Shown here one piece after another: positions 34,892 through 44,552 of a DNA stretch of 64,000 nt (position 1 is its first letter; every line of letters begins with the position of its first letter). The position numbers and the translations under genes were made by a program. This DNA is from Geosiphon pyriformis. Taxonomy: Eukaryota; Glomeromycota; Glomeromycetes; Archaeosporales; Geosiphonaceae. The notes below the pieces were generated by a model. That model was not told the DNA's origin, made no database searches, and saw only the letters and a program-made list of their open reading frames with translations. The stretch spans positions 252,282 to 316,281 of the forward strand of contig JAAOMT010000595.1 in assembly GCA_016748015.1 (NCBI GenBank), written 5' to 3'.

Positions 34892-36359
34892 TTTTAAAGG
34901 TCAAAGAATATTGAAATGAGTTGTGTAAATGCTGTACATGTACTGTGCATGCTAGAAAAATTCTCGAGTTACACCTAATTAGAAAAACCGAAAATTTTAG
35001 TGACTTGTCATACAACTGATCATCAGCTTTCTTATACAAAGTTAGAATGAATTCTAGAACTTAATTTCTAAATTTGTATAATGATTGACGTAGAGTTAAT
35101 TTTAGCTTTCAGCTGTCATGCTTAAACTAATAAGGCAAGGTTCATGTTCGTATTCTCGTTCGGCTCTTTGCGCAATTATCCGAAGAAAAATTATGTTTGA
35201 TTTCCCATACTTTTTACGAACATTTAACAAAATTAAATTTTAAAAAGGATCTCACCATCTCAATAAATTATATAAATGAATTTTAAATATATTGAAGGAT
35301 AAAGTTTCGCTAGATTAAACTTCTGTTTGAGAAGCAGCCAAAGATTCTTAAAATGATGTATAATGTATGTATGAGATCATCCTGTGTTGGTCTTAAAATA
35401 AGAAACTGGAAAAATGTCCCGATACAATATTTTAAAATATAACCATTTAGTTAATTTTAATTCAGTTGAAAGGATTTTATTAATAGCAAATGAGTCACTG
35501 TAATTTTGTTGTTGATAAACTTAAATTAAGAATGGTTTTTGAAAGAAAGTATGCTCGAGATAGCTTGAAAAAAATTTACTTATTAAAGGGTTTGTAACAA
35601 GAGAGATAAAATTTGTTAATATAAGAATTATTCTTTAATATCAAGAGAACTAGACAAAAATTTTTCAAGATTGAAATGATTGTGATTATCAAGTTCCAAA
35701 CAGAATTTTTCAATATTAGTTTTTATCAATTTCGGCAGAATGACTCATTTATTTTCGAACTCTTAACTATCATGGCTAAAAAAAATTTGAGATTATTTAA
35801 TAAGAAATTGTAAAATAATTTTATATTAAAAATACCAGCCTAAAAATTGAAAAAATACTTAAAAATTACATTCAATTTTAAAAATAAATCAAAATAATTA
35901 AATTTTTTAAACCTTATTTTAAATTAAATTTTAATATTGAACACTTTATCAGATTGATAAGATATTAATTAACGCATCTCTCTCACGTTAAATATTAGTT
36001 TGTTTTTATACGGGTTAAAATCTTTTAAAATAAATAATTCCTAATGAAATTTTAATGCCATGAAATATATTCACCAAAAGGTTTCTCTATAGAGACTTAT
36101 ACTTATTTTAATCGAAAGTAATGAAGCATCAATTTTTTTTAAGATATTTTTTAAATTTTAATCATCCCTAAGTATTTTCTTTTATATCAGTCATCATAAT
36201 TGCCAAATATATTGGAAATATGATAATTTTAAATAATCTTTTTTGATTCAAAATATAGTTAATAATAAGCTGGACAAACGAACAAATAAAAAAACAAACA
36301 AACAAACAAATCTTTTTATCTGGCTAGTAAACTAATATTAAAAGTTTGAATTTTTCTCA
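34892..36359. other. Intergenic stretch
   Basis: No supportable gene. AT-rich with an (AAAC)n run at about 36288-36310 just upstream of the next ORF. Confidence 0.6.
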
Positions 36360-36671
36360 ATGAGTTTTTCTTTTCATTTGAGAGTTTTCATCATCATTAG
36401 ATTTATTATATTTTTCAATTTGACTGGTATGATTCAATACTCGAACGAAGAAATTTCTATTGATCTTTCAAATCGGCTAAAATCTCTAATGCTATACGAA
36501 CCAGGAGTTATTAATTCTGACTATAACTTAAAAATTACACCAGAAACAAGATATCAAAAAAAACCAATACAGCAACAAAATTTTCCGAGAAATATAAAAC
36601 ATTTTCATCGAACTAGAATTCTGCCAATAACATTGATTAAGCCTAATCCAAGTGTTTCTCCGCTTCGTTAA
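36360..36671 (+). CDS. Small putative secreted protein
   Basis: 103 residues. Residues 1-22 (MSFSFHLRVFIIIRFIIFFN) form a hydrophobic signal-peptide-like or anchor segment. The remainder is hydrophilic, with Pro, Gln, Asn and basic residues (RYQKKPIQQQNFPRNIKHFH, then RILPITLIKPNPSVSP), and has no Cys. No family recognised. Length, signal and lack of domains fit a small secreted protein, a class that in mycorrhizal fungi includes candidate effectors, but nothing here shows that role. It could be a chance frame. Confidence 0.4.
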   Translation: MSFSFHLRVFIIIRFIIFFNLTGMIQYSNEEISIDLSNRLKSLMLYEPGVINSDYNLKITPETRYQKKPIQQQNFPRNIKHFHRTRILPITLIKPNPSVSPLR

Positions 36672-37478
36672 ACGAAATCTATCGGCTCATAAAAAAACTT
36701 TTGAGATAATCTTTAATTGTCGACACCATAAAAAAAGTAAACGATGAAAGTATTTTATAAAATTCAGAAACGTAATTATGAAGCTTTTTAAAAAATATTG
36801 TAGATAATTCAAGGTTTAATACTTAAATATAGAATTTCAAAAAGTGAAGCTCATAAGTACCTTGATTTTAATCTATCTAAATGATCGCTTTTTCAAAATA
36901 TAAATATTATGCCAACTATGAGTTAGGATCTAAGTTGAAAATTAAAACCCTTTAGTGTGATCTAGTAGACTTAAATATGATTGTAATATCATTTGATGTG
37001 ATCGATCATGTTGTGCAATTAGAAACTTTACAAAAATTCTAAAGTATTTTTCATTTGTCCTCAAATCTTTAAAAGTTAAGAAGAATAATATAAATAATCA
37101 CAATTTGATTTAGGCTAAATTTTTTTCAAAAGGATAAAATACACATTAATCCTATACTTTTAAAAAGATGTATCAACATTTAATCCCCACCCCAAAATAT
37201 ATTCATATTCAGTCAACTGTGAAAACCAGTCATGTTATCACGATGTCATTTTGATGATCTGTCAAGATTTCAGACCAGCAACCTATTTATTTTCTCAAGA
37301 GGAAAATATCGATGCGTGTTCAGACTTTATAATGTCCAAGTTGGTTTGTCACTACGCCAAATGACCACTTTTGTTAAAAAGTACAACCGAAATGATCGTC
37401 AATTTTGATAAGTCTGATTTTCAACCTTTTTTAATTACAGTTCAGTTGGCGATCACTTAAAAAACCAATATTGATACT

Positions 37479-38627
37479 ATGTCTTCGACAATTCAAAAGA
37501 ATGAAAAAACACCGCCAATATTCAGAGGTTTCCAACGCGAACAATTATCTGGATTTTTTAAACGACTTGAAAGCTCTTTTAAATATCTTTCAAAAGAAGT
37601 CACATCTACTGAAGAAACATTAAATGATGAGCAAATAAAGATATTGGAAATTTATCTCGCATCAGAAGCCAAACGTTGGTACAACAATGTAAATTGGAAT
37701 GATTGGCAAAATGGAAAACCAGGTCCTATAAAGAATTCTATCTCACCAAAACCTGGCAGAGTTCCTGCGACTTATGATCAACGAAAAGCCTGGATGTTTG
37801 AAAACTTCCCATTTCATTCCATTGGCGAAAAATTTCAGTATAAGGATTATTTGAAACAAGGTCCTTTAGAATCACCCAAAAATTTTTATCAAAGAATTGT
37901 TCACGTTTTAAAAGAGAAAGGTTTGAAGGATAATGTCATTTTAGAATCGAGATTTGTTGATGGCCTCTATCCACAATTAAGAATTTATATTCCTCAAATT
38001 ACCACGAAATCTATGAAATTTGCTCAACATGTTGATCGTGTTGACAAACAATTTCATAAAATGTGTCCAGAGAGTGATTTAATTCATTCAAAATCTGATT
38101 ATGGAATTTTAAAATGGACAGGAGTCTTCAGTAATGATTCTCCTAAATCAGATGATGAAAAGTTTAAAAAACTCCCTCCAATGGGTGCAGTCCTTTGCCT
38201 GAAACAAGGATTCGACGAAAGTCCATGGGACTATTATATTCGGCTTGGAGATGCCTGCGAGCACGACGGTATAGATGTTGATCAAAGCCGAAAGCTATTG
38301 TTTTATCGTGGATTAAATGAAAAAGTTCAAGAAGAGGAAAAGGTTTGGAACGCTTCGAACCTTGAAGAACAGGTTGCCATGGCACATCAATGGTGGATGA
38401 AGGATTATTGGAAGAATCGACATCACGAAGCTCATCTAGAGTTTGCCAAAAGCAAATATCATTATGAACAAGTCGAAGAAACAGATTATCAATTTTCACA
38501 TCCTCGCTACAGCGTTCTTCCACTCAATGGGGGTTCAGATGAATTTTTTTACGATATCATGCAACCGAATGTTGACACTAGTCCAACATTTGCCATCGGA
38601 GATCCATCCACTTGTAGTATTTCTTGA
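37479..38627 (+). CDS. Gag/capsid-like protein with duplicated capsid-type motif, no pol
   Basis: A single-exon frame of 382 residues. It opens with PPIFRGFQREQLSGFFKRLE (residues 12-31), the start typical of Ty3/gypsy Gag capsid regions, followed by LASEAKRWYNN (60-70). Residues 125-140 read LKQGPLESPKNFYQRI and lead to RFVDGLYPQLRIYI (158-171). Residues 241-256 read LKQGFDESPWDYYIRL and lead to LLFYRGLNEKV (273-283). Both follow the capsid C-terminal pattern (QxxxESxxxYxxR ... F..GL...). The second half therefore looks like a duplicate of the capsid C-terminal domain. There is no CCHC zinc knuckle, protease, reverse transcriptase or LTR nearby. A single uninterrupted frame suggests retention of a Gag-derived gene. 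An acceptor-like TTACAG at about 37436-37441 could mark a 5' UTR intron. Confidence 0.65.
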   Translation: MSSTIQKNEKTPPIFRGFQREQLSGFFKRLESSFKYLSKEVTSTEETLNDEQIKILEIYLASEAKRWYNNVNWNDWQNGKPGPIKNSISPKPGRVPATYDQRKAWMFENFPFHSIGEKFQYKDYLKQGPLESPKNFYQRIVHVLKEKGLKDNVILESRFVDGLYPQLRIYIPQITTKSMKFAQHVDRVDKQFHKMCPESDLIHSKSDYGILKWTGVFSNDSPKSDDEKFKKLPPMGAVLCLKQGFDESPWDYYIRLGDACEHDGIDVDQSRKLLFYRGLNEKVQEEEKVWNASNLEEQVAMAHQWWMKDYWKNRHHEAHLEFAKSKYHYEQVEETDYQFSHPRYSVLPLNGGSDEFFYDIMQPNVDTSPTFAIGDPSTCSIS

Positions 38628-39160
38628 GAATATTTTCTATTGGATTTATGAATTAGACGACATTGACAATCAATGAATTTCAAAATTTTATACTACTAAT
38701 CTAAGAGTTCTTAGCTTTCAAAATCAAAATATTTGTCAAATATTTGCTACGGGTATATTCTGGAATTGAAAATTTTAAAGCGATTTTAGGTTTAAAGTTT
38801 AGAGCAAACTTGAAATTTTTTTAAATATTAGACTATATACATGAATTTAAAGTAAATCTTTCTTTCCTTTTTATCGATCATACTTGCAAATTGATTTATT
38901 AAAAAAGTTCTTCCGGGTTCATAATTTCCAGAAAGTACGCTATCATGAAAATACTCTAAAACAAAGATGTACATGAACTGCCCATCCAAAAATAATGGTG
39001 ATCAAAGATTCTCTTGAAATAATCCTTGATAAACCTCATGTAGGAAAAAGTTTGGATTATCTGAAATATTATGAAACTCCAAGGATGATGTTTTGAATTA
39101 AAAAGAAAATGTAAAAGTTAGGTTGGAATAATTATCTTTCTTTATGAATCTGATTATAAG
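38628..39160. other. Intergenic stretch
   Basis: Separates the capsid-like gene from the lipase-like gene. No ORF continues from the capsid frame into a pol region, and no LTR-like repeat was noticed. Confidence 0.6.
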
Positions 39161-40936
39161 ATGAATTTGAGAACCCATTTCGATGGATCATGGAGGATGA
39201 GAAATCATGGGGGTAGAACATTGCCAATAGCGGCATTATTGTTCTTTCCCTGGTGCTCACAATTTTTTTCTATATTTATCGATGCTTCCCCAAGTTTTCT
39301 GTTTGCCAAGAGGGAAAGTTCATACGCGGCAGAACAGAGCTCTAATAAATTAAATGAAGGCTTAGTACAAAATTTGTTTTCTCATAATGAAACAATTTGG
39401 TATGATAAATACTATTCCACTGGATTAAATACGGAAAAACCCAGTAGATATGATTTGGGAGATACCTTCGAATCTATGACTCCTATTAACAACAACAATA
39501 TCCAACAGCTTCCCGTGAATGACTTTGAATTTGGTTTAGACCCATCAAGTAATCAAAATTTTATGTTAACCGAACTTGAAACCTCAAGTGAAAACAAGGA
39601 AAAAATTTTTCAACCCTTTAATGATTTCAGCTTGTCTACTGGGCTATCAAGTCAGAATTTGCAAAACAAAGAGGAAGAGTCTTTTGAAGAAATAGTTGAA
39701 ATAACCCCACCACTATTAGATTCAAAAAAATATCAAAATAAACTTTTTCCAGAACAAAGCTCGCGAAAAAAAGTTAGTGAAGGCAAGGAACAATCAGGAA
39801 ATGAGAAAGGCTTATGGGAATTTCTCTTTGGGGATGGTTTTCCTCGTGATACCAAATATCGCCAACGAATAATGAATCCCAACATTCGACGTCTTCTTAT
39901 TACTTTTGGAGACATGACAAAATACGGTTTCTGTTTTGCCATGAGTCGCGGAGTCGCTTATTCTCCCGATCTTTATGGTTAGTTAGTGGACCCAAATATT
40001 TTCATGATCGGTGCTTCATCTTTTAAGGAATTTCACTTTTGAATTTTTCTCTGATAGGACTTTCGGGTTACGATATTGAAAAGAAAGAAATTTATGTAAT
40101 TTTGAGTTACCATGGCAAGGTTGGCAAAAAATTATTTTTCACTGAGGAAAAACCGCCCCCATTCACGGCTTATAAACCCGTAAATGGAAGCGAGATTTTG
40201 TTGAATCAATTATTGTATCAAGAGTTTTTACTTGCACGGAAAAATTTTACACAACAAATTCGACCCTTGATTCAAGACGGCTATACTATACACATAACTT
40301 CATGGGGAGTTGGGGCGGGTAATTTGAACTGATTAAATTTATTGCTAGATTACAAATTTTTTAATAATTTAAAAAATGTTATATTTTTTATTTTTAGCAT
40401 TCGCCGTTCTTTGCGCCTTAGCCATCACAGAGGAATTCTCACAAACAATGGGAAAAGTCAACTTATACACCTTTGGCCAGCCTCGAATTGGGAATGAAAA
40501 TTTTGCGAAATATGTCAACTCCAGGGTTCAAGCATTTCGTGTGACGCGAAAGCATGATGAATGGCCAATAACACCTTCTTTTCAATACGGTTTTGTACAC
40601 CACAATACAGAGTATTGGATTTCCTCGCCTTTTGAGGTGAGAAGACCAAATAAAGGGCCGCTATATATGTGTAATGCAAAATCAGGTGAAGAGAGTCCGG
40701 TAAGTCGGCATTTTTATTACTTTAGGGGTTATTTTTTCTGTTCTATTTTAAATTTAACCTAAACTTTTTCCAAGGATTGTACAAACTCTGAGATTCTCGA
40801 GAGTGGCTATGTATCAGACTCTCATCAACATCCCTTTTTTGGTCTCGATATGAGCGTTATCGATTGCTATCACTATCCGCCACCAACTCCTTTATTCCTC
40901 CAAAATTCCAAGACTGGATTTCTAGGTAATTCCTAA
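39161..40936 (+). CDS. Secreted class-3 lipase-like protein with Gly in place of catalytic Ser, four exons
   Basis: Predicted exons are 39161-39977, 40058-40318, 40398-40699 and 40775-40936, with GT..AG ends and consistent phases, giving 513 residues. Residues 18-45 are hydrophobic (TLPIAALLFFPW ..FSIFIDA), fitting a signal peptide or anchor; a Met at residue 13 could be the real start. Residues 55-245 are low-complexity and Asn/Ser/Glu-rich. The lipase domain follows: YVILSYHG, then the elbow ITSWGVGAAFAVL, where Gly356 occupies the Ser position of TGHSLGGA. FGQPRIGN (385-392), the Asp-containing HDEWP (Asp413) and FVHHNTEYWI (His427) are conserved. The C-terminal exon begins DC and ends in DxSHQHPFFGLDM and CYHY. 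The clean frames argue for a functional gene. Without the nucleophile it probably is not a classical lipase; a binding or signalling role is inference. Confidence 0.8.
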
Positions 40937-41440
40937 ATAGATTCGAAAGACAATATTGGTCATGGAACGGAGAAGTAGTATTCATTCTAGAGATCGATGA
41001 AAAATCTTAATTTTAATTATCTGTTTGCATAAATGTGTAAAGAGTGCATATTTGGCTTATTCCTAAATTAATAATTGCTAAACCGTATTAACTTGCAGTC
41101 GATATCGAATGCGAATAGCCAGTTGATTATTAAATATCTCGAGCTTTTGGAAGTATTTAACATATACAACGCCTATTACCAGTGTACACGAATTTCTTGA
41201 GCAAATTTCATCGTAAAAAAAATTTCTCGTGGATTATTCACTCAAAACTTTTTCTCTCTCTCAATTGTTAAGCTAAAATATAGCGGGGAGTAAAATCCAG
41301 AAACATGTTCCGATTGTTCATGATTCGTGTTTCACAAAATAGTATCACTGCTTTGTAATGCATGACATCTATTTTAGGATTAGACGACCATCCTGACAAT
41401 TGTCATATTTTTTAGTTTCAAAGTTTCCCTTTCATCTTTA
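40937..41440. other. Intergenic stretch
   Basis: Spacer between the lipase-like gene and the first F-box gene. No ORF; a pyrimidine-rich run (about 41250-41265) and an AAATATAG word precede the F-box gene and may belong to its promoter. Confidence 0.5.
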
Positions 41441-42514
41441 TTGATGGCCTCCACGCTCCCTGTATTATGTCTTTACGAAATATTTCATTGTGTTCTTGAA
41501 AAACGGTCCCTTTATTCATGTGCCCAAGTGAGTCGCCATTGGTGTCAAAATGCGATTCCAGTTATGTGGCGTGAACCACTGCCGGTAGAATCAGCAGGGC
41601 CGTTTATTGAGACTTTACTTCGTTGCTTCCCCGAGACCAAATCTGAAAAACCTTTGATGTTCCAATACAGCTATTTTATTAAACAAATCTCTGTTACTTT
41701 ATTTTACAAAGCGATTGTTCAATGGGCGAGAATGAATTGGACCTCTGATCAAGAAAAATCTCCTTTGATTATTTCCAAGACGCTTCATTTTCTATTGCGT
41801 AATTTAATTATTCAGCCGAATGCATTTATTGATCTTGATATTGAATTTGATGAAGAAATTCAGGAAATTATCGACAAAGAAAAAAGCGACTTTCAAACCT
41901 CAGAATGGAATCTTTTTACGCTTCCTGGTGCCGAGATTTCCCTTGGTCATTTGAAATCCTTAACAATCTTTGGAAAACAGAATTTAGAAATTCTTTTAAT
42001 GGCTGGAAAAATTTGTCCTCGGATTGAATCTCTAAAAATTTTCGGAGATCCTCAGCACTTGTTTCCAATATTGCCAAAGTTGGAAAATTTTATTAATCTG
42101 AAGGATTTGCACATTGATAACATGGGATTCTATACTTTATGGGCTGAAGATTATCTCAAAGATCTTGCCAAACAACTGCCTAATACTTTGGAAGGTATAT
42201 ACATTTATGACGACTTAAACTTCTCACCAGATGCTTTAGCGCAATTTTATGAGGGGCTTAAGCATAGAAGTCTTTTATCCTGCTCCCTACCAAACTCAGA
42301 ATGCATCTCTGATAAACATTTAGATGTTTTTGCTGAATATGGGAAAGGGAAGCTGACTATTCTTGATATCGGTGAGGCTCGATATGTCTCGAGGAAAAAG
42401 GCTGACGAGTTACTTGATATGGGCATTATTGTTTATGTGAGAACTTACTGGGATGAGGAAGAATGGGATGAGCAATTTAATTTTTTGACTTATCAATTGA
42501 GATACCCTTTTTGA
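41441..42514 (+). CDS. F-box/LRR-type protein
   Basis: A single-exon frame of 357 residues. It opens MMASTLPVLCLYEIFHCVLE with an F-box: LPVLCLYEIFHCVL, then LYSCAQVSRHWCQNAIPVMW followed by REP (residues 6-50). The remainder has irregular Leu-rich repeats (LKSLTIFGKQNLEILLM, LKDLHIDNMGF, LTILDIGEARYVSRK). This is the layout of the large Glomeromycotina F-box family, in which the F-box contacts Skp1 and the repeats are thought to select substrates of an SCF ubiquitin ligase. The second Met (MASTLP) is the likelier start because the neighbouring paralogue starts the same way. The gene converges with the paralogue at 43.0-44.6 kb; the two 3' ends are 505 bases apart. Confidence 0.82.
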   Translation: MMASTLPVLCLYEIFHCVLEKRSLYSCAQVSRHWCQNAIPVMWREPLPVESAGPFIETLLRCFPETKSEKPLMFQYSYFIKQISVTLFYKAIVQWARMNWTSDQEKSPLIISKTLHFLLRNLIIQPNAFIDLDIEFDEEIQEIIDKEKSDFQTSEWNLFTLPGAEISLGHLKSLTIFGKQNLEILLMAGKICPRIESLKIFGDPQHLFPILPKLENFINLKDLHIDNMGFYTLWAEDYLKDLAKQLPNTLEGIYIYDDLNFSPDALAQFYEGLKHRSLLSCSLPNSECISDKHLDVFAEYGKGKLTILDIGEARYVSRKKADELLDMGIIVYVRTYWDEEEWDEQFNFLTYQLRYPF

Positions 42515-43019
42515 GTACAGAAGATCCCATCGAAGTGACCTGGGTCTGAGTTTTAGAAATCTGTTTTCATTTACTGCAATTTTTATTTCTTGTATTTTAG
42601 AGTATTTATAGAACTTTTTTGACATATATATTATTTAGAATCAAATATTTAATTTTGGGGATTCCTTTTATCTCTTTTAAATTTTTTCATTGATAGTATG
42701 AATCTGAGCCTGAAACTACATAGGAAAATGTTCATCCAAAAGTTCTTTGAGAAATATCCCATATGGAGAATTTAGATTCTTTGGTATTTAATTAGATTAT
42801 GCAAATTCGTATTCTTGAATTGTTGGAACTGTCGACCCATTATTGAATCAGGCATGAATAGATTATTTACTAAAAATGGCATCATTTAATAATAAAATTT
42901 GAGAAAAGACTTGGGCACTGGTTTTTTAATTATATAAACACTATAATGGAATTGAATAATAATTTAAATCAAAAACTTAAAGAGTTCATTTAAATCACGA
43001 AAGTTGAAAATTAATTTTA
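42515..43019. other. Shared 3' spacer between convergent F-box genes
   Basis: AT-rich spacer with no open frame. Both flanking genes end here, so it should hold two polyadenylation signals; AATAAA-like words are too common in this composition to assign. Confidence 0.6.
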
Positions 43020-44552
43020 TCAATTACTAATATCATCTCTCAACTCCCTATAATTGATCTTAATTACTGGTATGAAGATTTTTGCATCTCTAAAAGCTGA
43101 TCTTGTCACATAATAAGCATTGTTTATATTCAGTTCGTACAAATGACTGGCGTATTTTCGCACCACAGCCAAATGTTTATCAGAGAAAAGCGCTGAATTT
43201 GTAAAAGAAAGCCTCTTAAATTTTGCTTCAGTATTTTTGAAAAAGTGCTCCAATGACGCAGGTGAAAATTTTAAATTTAAATCAATTGCTAGGTCTATAA
43301 TTGTGGCTGATAAGATTGAGCCTAAGCGTGGGAGAAATTCCTCAGCTTCAATAGGAGATGTTGACAGTTCCCGTGTGATATGAAGAGTTTTCAAATGGTT
43401 AAAAGAGCGAGCGACCAAAAGGATAGAATCAAGTTCAGGTAATGAACATTCAAAATGGGCTAGATTTACAAGGTGTGTGATATAAGACTTTACCAATTCG
43501 CTAGATGGAAAGCCACCTTTTATAATGACCCACTTTTTGAGACAGTGTCCAGCATTTTTAGCAAGAGCTTGAGCAAAGTTAACGCAGTATGTAGTATTAT
43601 TAATTTCGATACTCTCCAGGCAAGATATTGAATTGGTTTGGATATCTTCTTCCGCAACATCCGCAAAATTCCGACAATCTTGAATTAATAAAAATTTCAA
43701 ATTGACGCATTTCTTAAGTAGTTTGATTAAGGGATATCTGTTAAAATTAAAATCTATGAATTCCAGTTTAGTCAAGGAACTTGAACATTGGTTTAATCCA
43801 TGAAATAAAAGGTTGGGATTGCCATTGAATTCAGCAAGTCCAACATGGCTCAGTTTTTTTTGTACTAATAGGAGGATGCTCAGAGAATCTGCTCGCTCTT
43901 GTGCCACATTTGTGTCTGAATATTGGGAGGAAAGGGTAAGAACCAAGCTTTGAATTTCATGTGAAACCTTAGCAGCTGATAAAAGCATTTGTGGAGGATA
44001 GGCTTCGAGTAAAAACAAAATTTCTAGCTTCCGAAAAGAATTTTCTGCGCCTTCAAACGAAAATACATCCCATGAGCTGTGATCCCAATTATTTTGGTTA
44101 AAAGCGATTGCGTATACAAAGTCACTCGACAACTGTGTAATCTTGGACGAGCAACGAACCAAGTGCCTGCAAAAGGTATTTAAAACTAAATTTTCAGATG
44201 AATTTCCAGCTCTCATTTCACACCAATCAGATATAATCCTTGAGAGGCTTTCAATAGGAAGGTGTCGAAGAAATTTGGTATATGGAAATAGTGGATGTTG
44301 CTGGGCGATTGTTGGTAATCGATTACCAATTTTTTCTTTTTCTTCTCTTGAGAAACAAGCCATTGATATATCGATCAGATGTAAGCAGGATATATTCCCG
44401 CTGATAATTTTAAATGGTTCTTGCCACAACCGATGTATGGCATGTTGACACCAATATCGGTTGATAAAAATGCAAGCGTATAGAGTCGGTGTGTGATTAT
44501 CAAGTGCATCAAAAATTTCGTCAAAGCATAGAGTTGGTAAAGTGGAAGCCAT
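43020..44552 (-). CDS. F-box/LRR protein, long paralogue
   Basis: A single-exon frame of 510 residues. It opens MASTLPTLCFDEIFDALDNH with the F-box at residues 4-50 (LYACIFINRYWCQHAIHRLW, then QEP). Leu-rich repeats follow from about residue 170 to the end (FRKLEILFLLEAYPPQMLLS, LKFLLIQDCRNFADV, LESIEINNTTY, HLKTLHITREL, LYELNINNAYYVTRSAF). The start and several repeat sequences resemble the 357-residue gene at 41.4 kb, including WCQxAI, WxEP and the late YVxR motif. The shorter gene looks like this one with several repeats missing. Expected role: substrate-recognition subunit of an SCF ubiquitin ligase. No frameshift or missing segment. Confidence 0.85.
   Translation of the reverse strand: MASTLPTLCFDEIFDALDNHTPTLYACIFINRYWCQHAIHRLWQEPFKIISGNISCLHLIDISMACFSREEKEKIGNRLPTIAQQHPLFPYTKFLRHLPIESLSRIISDWCEMRAGNSSENLVLNTFCRHLVRCSSKITQLSSDFVYAIAFNQNNWDHSSWDVFSFEGAENSFRKLEILFLLEAYPPQMLLSAAKVSHEIQSLVLTLSSQYSDTNVAQERADSLSILLLVQKKLSHVGLAEFNGNPNLLFHGLNQCSSSLTKLEFIDFNFNRYPLIKLLKKCVNLKFLLIQDCRNFADVAEEDIQTNSISCLESIEINNTTYCVNFAQALAKNAGHCLKKWVIIKGGFPSSELVKSYITHLVNLAHFECSLPELDSILLVARSFNHLKTLHITRELSTSPIEAEEFLPRLGSILSATIIDLAIDLNLKFSPASLEHFFKNTEAKFKRLSFTNSALFSDKHLAVVRKYASHLYELNINNAYYVTRSAFRDAKIFIPVIKINYRELRDDISN

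Noticed and set aside
38628-39160. Search for pol or LTR downstream of the capsid-like gene
   Set aside because: Nothing resembling protease, RT, integrase or a repeated LTR sequence was visible in the 530 bases before the next gene.
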